9,135 nt of DNA from Alphaproteobacteria bacterium (GTDB taxonomy: Bacteria; Pseudomonadota; Alphaproteobacteria; Micropepsales; Micropepsaceae), in NCBI GenBank assembly GCA_015654715.1, contig JAATGK010000369.1, positions 1-9,135 of the forward strand, in the 5' to 3' direction. Both the position numbers and the translations under genes were made by a program. The stretch's first letter is position 1; each line of letters opens with the position of its first letter. Positions 5,805 to 9,135 of the stretch are shown one piece after another. The notes under the pieces are model-generated. The model made no database searches. It was not told the DNA's origin and worked only from the letters and a program-made list of their open reading frames with translations.

Positions 5805-5839
5805 CTATCCCAATACACCAGCATGGGAAAACCGGATAG
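5805..5839 (-). promoter_or_regulatory. Possible hairpin in ribA leader covering the ribosome binding site
   Basis: On the minus strand, CTATCC (5834-5839) can pair with GGATAG (5805-5810), which lies 5 bases before the ribA ATG and is its only Shine-Dalgarno-like stretch. A competing inner pairing, TCCCA (5824-5828) with TGGGA (5808-5812), uses part of the same site. Either would hide the ribosome binding site. The stems are short and could be chance. The element also lies within the 82-base divergent gap shared with the response regulator. Confidence 0.25.
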
Positions 5840-5881
5840 AGTCGACGCCGCTCGCCTCTGTCGAAGGAAATCGGACCGATC

Positions 5882-6565
5882 ATGACCAGCGCCAAGCGTG
5901 TCCTCTTGGTGGAAGACGACGAAATGCTTGCCGACTCCCTGGCCGAACAGCTCAGCCAGGAAGGCGATTACACGGTTGTCCGGGCGGGCGATTGCGCCAC
6001 CGCCCACAGCCGCGCGGCCGATGGCCTTTACGAGTTCATGATTCTCGACGTCGGTCTGCCGGACGGCGACGGGCGCGAACTTTGCCGCGGTTTGCGCAGC
6101 GAGGGCGTCACCTGCCCGATCGTTCTGCTCACCGCCGCCGACAGCGACGCCGACACCATTGCCGGGCTCGAATCAGGGGCCAACGACTACATCACCAAGC
6201 CGTTCCGCTTTGCCGTGTTGATGGCCCGGGTGCATGCGCATTTGCGCAGCCACGACCGCTCGGAAGAAGCGATGTACCGCATCGGTCCCTTCACCTTCCG
6301 GCCGTCGGCGAAGCTGTTGCTCGATGAAAAATCGCGCAAAATCCGCCTCACCGAAAAGGAAACCAACATCCTCAAATTCCTTTACCGGACGGGTGTGATG
6401 GTGCCGCGCGAAACCCTGCTCAACGAGGTCTGGGGCTACAATCCGGCGGTGACCACGCACACGCTGGAAACGCACATCTATCGCCTGCGCCAGAAGATCG
6501 AAGAAAATCCCGGCGAAGCGCGCATTCTCATCACCGAAAGTGGCGGCTACCGGCTGATACCGTGA
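5882..6565 (+). CDS. OmpR/PhoB-family response regulator, no adjacent kinase
   Basis: The protein has 227 residues: a receiver domain (about 5-120) and a winged-helix DNA-binding domain (about 130-227). The acidic pocket is Glu11-Asp12-Asp13 in LLVEDDE, the phosphoacceptor is Asp56 in MILDVGLPDGDG, the switch Thr is Thr84 in VLLTAAD, and the conserved Lys is Lys106 in NDYITKPF. All are intact, so phosphorylation is expected. The output domain has LTEKETNILKFL, then EVWGYNPAVTTHTLETHIYR (recognition helix region) and a final ITESGGYRLIP hairpin. No histidine kinase is encoded in the window, so the partner is elsewhere. It is divergent from ribA (82-base gap) and upstream of the secreted repeat protein. 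The ATG at 5882 is preceded by AAGGA about 13 bases upstream. Its target genes are unknown; autoregulation through the divergent gap is possible. Confidence 0.93.
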   Translation: MTSAKRVLLVEDDEMLADSLAEQLSQEGDYTVVRAGDCATAHSRAADGLYEFMILDVGLPDGDGRELCRGLRSEGVTCPIVLLTAADSDADTIAGLESGANDYITKPFRFAVLMARVHAHLRSHDRSEEAMYRIGPFTFRPSAKLLLDEKSRKIRLTEKETNILKFLYRTGVMVPRETLLNEVWGYNPAVTTHTLETHIYRLRQKIEENPGEARILITESGGYRLIP

Positions 6566-6607
6566 CGGCGGTCCGCGCTTCGGTCTACCCCGGTTCGGGA
6601 GCCTTGA

Positions 6608-6691
6608 ATCGGCTTATGAGTCTATAGCCGAATGGTTCGCAAGGGGCAGCAACCGGCGCCTTTTTCGGTTACAATCCGGACCGATTAAGGC
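6608..6691 (+). repeat. Two hairpins in the response regulator to GIN-protein gap
   Basis: The first hairpin is TCGGCT (6609-6614) with AGCCGA (6626-6631), with an 11-base loop. The second is GCCTTTTTCGGT (6658-6669) with ACCGATTAAGGC (6680-6691), twelve pairs with two internal mismatches and a 10-base loop. Neither is followed by a clear T-run, so they are not canonical intrinsic terminators. They could be a transcript end, an operator or a leader structure. The rest of the 241-base gap (6566-6806) shows a TTGACC at 6736-6741 but no -10 box at the right distance, and no gene. Confidence 0.35.
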
Positions 6692-6806
6692 ACTAGTTTG
6701 GACCCGTTCGCGGGCCGAAACCGGGGCGTGCAAATTTGACCGTCTGTGCGTAGCAGTGGGGTGAGCCTATCTGTAGCGCTGAGATATTTCGTGGGTGGAG
6801 TTCGTC

Positions 6807-7724
6807 ATGCGCATTCATTCGCTCCTCATCGGCGCCGCGGTGGCCGCCGGTCTGATCGTTCCGGCGTTGGCGGCTGATTCCGGCTGGATCAACGGGTCGT
6901 GGAAAACCTACGACGCCCGCGCTCTCAAACTCGAAGACGTGGTCGGCACCGTCCGCATCGACGTCAAGGACAATGGTCCTGTCGCCATCCAAGTTTCGGG
7001 CCTGCCCGACCGGGTGAACCGGGTTCATGTCCGCCTCAACGGCGCCACGCTCAAAGTCGATTCCGATCCGGTCGGCCGCGTTTGGGATTGGCGCCACTGG
7101 TTCGATTTTCGTGGACTGAACAACAGCAACAATCCCGGCCAGCTTCAGGTCCATATTGCGATCCCGCGCGGCATGGCGGTCGATGTCGACGAGACTGCCG
7201 GGAATGTGACGATCGGCAACACCATGGGCCCGCTCTCGTTTTCGGTGCAGGGCTATACCGAATCCACGATCGGAACCGTCGCCTCGGCCAAGCTCGAAAT
7301 GGCCGGCGCTGGCAAGCTGACGGTTGCCAATGTAATGGGCGAGGCCGACATCGAGACCGCCGGTTCGGGCAATATCCGCATCGGTGACAGCGGCCGGGTG
7401 AAGGCCGACATCGCCGGCTCGGGCTCGGTTACAACCGGCAATATCAATGGTGGTGTCGATATCGACATCGCCGGGTCGGGCGATTTCTCGGCTGCCAGCG
7501 TGCATGGGCCGGCCCGCGCCTCGATTGCCGGCTCCGGTTCGGTCACGATCGCCGGTGGCGAAGCCAATCCCTTGAATGTCGAGATTATGGGTTCCGGTAA
7601 CGTCAGCTTCGGCGGCATGGCGGTCAATCCCAAGATCGAGGCGATGGGTTCGGGTACCGTCCGCATCAAGGCCTATCGTGGTAATCTCGAAAACGAAGCC
7701 GCCAAACTGAATATCGGCGGTTGA
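6807..7724 (+). CDS. Secreted beta-solenoid-like protein, DUF2807/GIN domain
   Basis: The predicted protein has 305 residues. A Sec signal peptide (MRIHSLLIGAAVAAGLIVPALA) is followed by ADSGW, so it should be periplasmic or surface-exposed. An N-terminal portion (about 24-125) carries VGTVRIDVKDNGPVAIQVSG. The C-terminal half is built from repeats marked by GAG/GSG turns at about residues 167, 186, 204, 223, 242, 262 and 281, a spacing of 18-20 residues, each followed by a short beta strand (NIRIG, SVTTG, DFSAA, SVTIA, NVSFG, TVRIK). This is the pattern of the DUF2807/GIN family (putative adhesin heads), which fold as right-handed beta helices; the function is generally unknown. The ATG at 6807 has GGAG 6 bases upstream (6797-6800), which favours it over an in-frame GTG at 6795. 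The gene is followed by a strong terminator, so it ends its transcription unit. Confidence 0.85.
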   Translation: MRIHSLLIGAAVAAGLIVPALAADSGWINGSWKTYDARALKLEDVVGTVRIDVKDNGPVAIQVSGLPDRVNRVHVRLNGATLKVDSDPVGRVWDWRHWFDFRGLNNSNNPGQLQVHIAIPRGMAVDVDETAGNVTIGNTMGPLSFSVQGYTESTIGTVASAKLEMAGAGKLTVANVMGEADIETAGSGNIRIGDSGRVKADIAGSGSVTTGNINGGVDIDIAGSGDFSAASVHGPARASIAGSGSVTIAGGEANPLNVEIMGSGNVSFGGMAVNPKIEAMGSGTVRIKAYRGNLENEAAKLNIGG

Positions 7725-7758
7725 GTCGCACCCCATCTGAATTTGTCTGAATATGCGG

Positions 7759-7785
7759 CGGGCCGGATCAGTTCCGGCCCGTTTT
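7759..7785 (+). terminator. Rho-independent terminator after the GIN-domain gene
   Basis: A 9-base GC-rich stem, CGGGCCGGA (7759-7767) with TCCGGCCCG (7773-7781), closes a 5-base loop. It is followed by TTTT (7782-7785) and, after GCG, another TTTT. It begins 34 bases after the stop codon. The geometry is textbook, and it separates this gene from the downstream penicillin-binding protein gene. Confidence 0.88.
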
Positions 7786-7805
7786 GCGTTTTGGAAAAGA
7801 AGATG

Positions 7806-7821
7806 TTTAACGGCTGTTAAC
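7806..7821 (+). promoter_or_regulatory. CtrA-like binding site upstream of the PBP gene
   Basis: TTTA-ACGGCTG-TTAAC (7806-7821) matches the CtrA consensus TTAA-N7-TTAAC, known from Caulobacter and other alphaproteobacteria, at all but one base. The bases TTAACCA (7817-7823) also match seven positions of the half site TTAACCAT. It lies 23 bases before the GTG of a peptidoglycan synthase gene, a plausible cell-cycle-controlled target. The motif is short and no second site is seen, so this is tentative. Confidence 0.35.
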
Positions 7822-7843
7822 CACTGACCGCCAGAGTAGGTTC

Positions 7844-9135
7844 GTGAAGAGGCAAGGCTTGGCGCGGTCCCGCAACACAGTGTATGAGATTGCCGAGCGT
7901 GCGGCCACTCCGCAGAGGCCGGTCAAGCGTCATCACACTTGGCCGTATGTGATTCTCCTGCTCCTGGCCTGGGGCACGATTTTCGGCGGTATCTTCTTTT
8001 CGCGGTTTTTGTCGGACTTGCCCGACGTCGGTAGCCTTCTCACCAACGGTCCGTCGCGCGACGTCACCCTCTACGACCGCAACCATCGCCTGATTTCACG
8101 ACGCGGCCTGACCCAAGGCGTGCTGATCGAGGTTTCGACTCTGCCGTCCTACGTCCCCAACGCCTTCATCGCCATCGAGGACCGCCGTTTCCGCAGCCAT
8201 CTTGGCGTCGATCCCGTCGGGCTCACGCGCGCCGCCTACCAGAACGCCGAGGCCGGTCGCGTCGTCCAGGGCGGCTCGACGCTGACCCAGCAGCTCGCCA
8301 AGAACCTGTTTCTGGTGCCGGACCGCAATTTCCACCGCAAGATTCAGGAAGCGATGCTCGCGCTCTATCTCGAGTACCGTTATTCCAAGGACCAGATCCT
8401 CACGCTTTATCTCAACCGCGTTTATTTCGGTGCCGGGGTGTACGGCATCGAAGCGGCCTCGCAGCGCTTTTTCGGCAAACACGCGCGCCAGCTTTCGCTC
8501 ACGGAAGCGGCGATGCTGGCCGGTTCGGTCAAGGCCCCGGCGCGCTTCAATCCGCTGTTTGACCCCGACGCCAGTCATGCCCGCGCCGGGGTGGTGCTGG
8601 GTGCGATGCAGGACTGCGGCTTCATCGATCAGGATACCCGCCGCGATGCCGAAACCACCCGGGTACGCATCGAGCGCGGTACCGGGACACCGGGCTCGGG
8701 TTATTTCGCCGATTGGGTGATGAGCCAGATTCCGACCTATGTCGGCGAGGTGCAGGAAGCTTTGGTGGTCGAAACCACCTTTGACGTCGATGCCCAGGCT
8801 GAAGCCGAACGCGCCGTTGCGGCCGGTCTCAGAGAGGACGGCGCCAAGCTCAACGTCAGCCAAGCCGGGCTGGTGGCGATGTCGCCCGACGGCGCTGTCC
8901 GCGCCATGGTCGGCGGCGCGTCCTACGCCCAGAGCCCTTACAACCGCGCCACCGATGCGCTGCGCCAGCCGGGTTCGTCGTTCAAGCCGTTCGTTTATCT
9001 CACCGCCTTCGAGCATGGCCGCAAACCCGGCGACATCATGCACGACGGTCCGGTCAATATCCGCGGCTGGCAGCCGGAAGACTACGAAGGCAAATATCGC
9101 GGCGATGTGTCGTTGCGCGAGGCTTTCGCCATCTC
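7844..9135 (+). CDS. Class A penicillin-binding protein (PBP1A type), N-terminal part, runs off right edge
   Basis: This bifunctional peptidoglycan synthase polymerises lipid II and cross-links peptides in the periplasm. At least 430 codons are present. A basic cytoplasmic tail (1-32) precedes one membrane anchor (about 33-52, [20 protein letters not shown]). The glycosyltransferase (GT51) domain follows, with catalytic Glu112 in [11 protein letters not shown] (111-121), [12 protein letters not shown] (143-154), [20 protein letters not shown] and [18 protein letters not shown]. The transpeptidase domain begins later; its active-site serine is Ser378 with Lys381 in QPGSSFKPF. The SxN and KTG motifs are beyond the edge. 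I chose the GTG at 7844, with an AGAGTAGG stretch just upstream, because there is no ATG in frame before the membrane anchor; a GTG at 7880 is an alternative. A terminator separates it from the gene upstream, so it has its own promoter. Confidence 0.93.
   Translation, partial: MKRQGLARSRNTVYEIAERAATPQRPVKRHHTWPYVILLLLAWGTIFGGIFFSRFLSDLPDVGSLLTNGPSRDVTLYDRNHRLISRRGLTQGVLIEVSTLPSYVPNAFIAIEDRRFRSHLGVDPVGLTRAAYQNAEAGRVVQGGSTLTQQLAKNLFLVPDRNFHRKIQEAMLALYLEYRYSKDQILTLYLNRVYFGAGVYGIEAASQRFFGKHARQLSLTEAAMLAGSVKAPARFNPLFDPDASHARAGVVLGAMQDCGFIDQDTRRDAETTRVRIERGTGTPGSGYFADWVMSQIPTYVGEVQEALVVETTFDVDAQAEAERAVAAGLREDGAKLNVSQAGLVAMSPDGAVRAMVGGASYAQSPYNRATDALRQPGSSFKPFVYLTAFEHGRKPGDIMHDGPVNIRGWQPEDYEGKYRGDVSLREAFAI

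Noticed and set aside
5800..5881. FMN riboswitch upstream of ribA
   Set aside because: The gap is too short and lacks the conserved RFN sequence blocks.
5581..6327. Plus-strand open frame spanning the ribA start and the regulator
   Set aside because: It crosses two well-supported genes in another frame or strand and has low-complexity Arg-rich content.
6693..7736. Long minus-strand open frame opposite the GIN-domain gene
   Set aside because: Its His/Asp/Arg-rich repeats mirror the repeat in the plus-strand protein. The plus-strand frame has a signal peptide and a well-placed GGAG.
8096..9043. Minus-strand open frame of about 315 codons opposite the PBP gene
   Set aside because: The plus strand encodes unmistakable GT51 and transpeptidase motifs through the same interval.

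Overview
The window looks like chromosomal, housekeeping-type DNA from a GC-rich alphaproteobacterium. The signs are a DUF3576 lipoprotein gene upstream of leuS, a GTP cyclohydrolase II carrying a degenerate DHBP-synthase-like N-terminal domain, a Porin_4-type outer membrane protein, a TMP-synthase-like gene beside yggS, and two intergenic palindromes of a kind I associate with Rhizobiales and relatives. I cannot place it more precisely from sequence alone. No phage, transposase, CRISPR, tRNA or rRNA signal is visible, and no intergenic stretch exceeds about 240 bases.

Layout. Bases 1-131 (minus) hold the start of leuS, which runs off the left edge. A palindromic repeat sits in its leader (153-195), followed by a small lipoprotein gene (278-730, minus). 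A divergent control region (731-888) with promoter-like boxes and an inverted repeat leads to a porin gene (889-2067, plus). The porin converges on pyrE (2097-2636, minus), which lies downstream of a TMP-synthase-like gene (2689-3297, minus). That gene diverges from yggS (3301-3990, plus) with only 3 bases between the two start codons. A composite palindromic element (3992-4135) fills the convergent gap between yggS and a conserved hypothetical gene (4134-4610, minus). ribA (4699-5799, minus) precedes the hypothetical gene and diverges from an OmpR-type response regulator (5882-6565, plus). A 241-base gap with hairpins then leads to a secreted DUF2807/GIN-type protein with a 19-residue repeat (6807-7724, plus). 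A strong intrinsic terminator and a CtrA-like site precede a class A penicillin-binding protein gene that runs off the right edge (7844-9135, plus).

The genes cover cofactor and nucleotide metabolism (riboflavin, a thiamine-related protein, pyridoxal-phosphate homeostasis, UMP synthesis), the envelope (porin, lipoprotein, secreted repeat protein, peptidoglycan synthase), translation (leuS) and one orphan regulator. They look like short independent transcription units rather than one pathway. I see no convincing new multi-gene system. The items most worth a second look are the decorated intergenic palindrome, which supplies part of a neighbouring stop codon; the TMP-synthase-like protein with apparently substituted active-site positions; the internally duplicated hypothetical protein; the repeat-built secreted protein; and the operator-like and CtrA-like sites.
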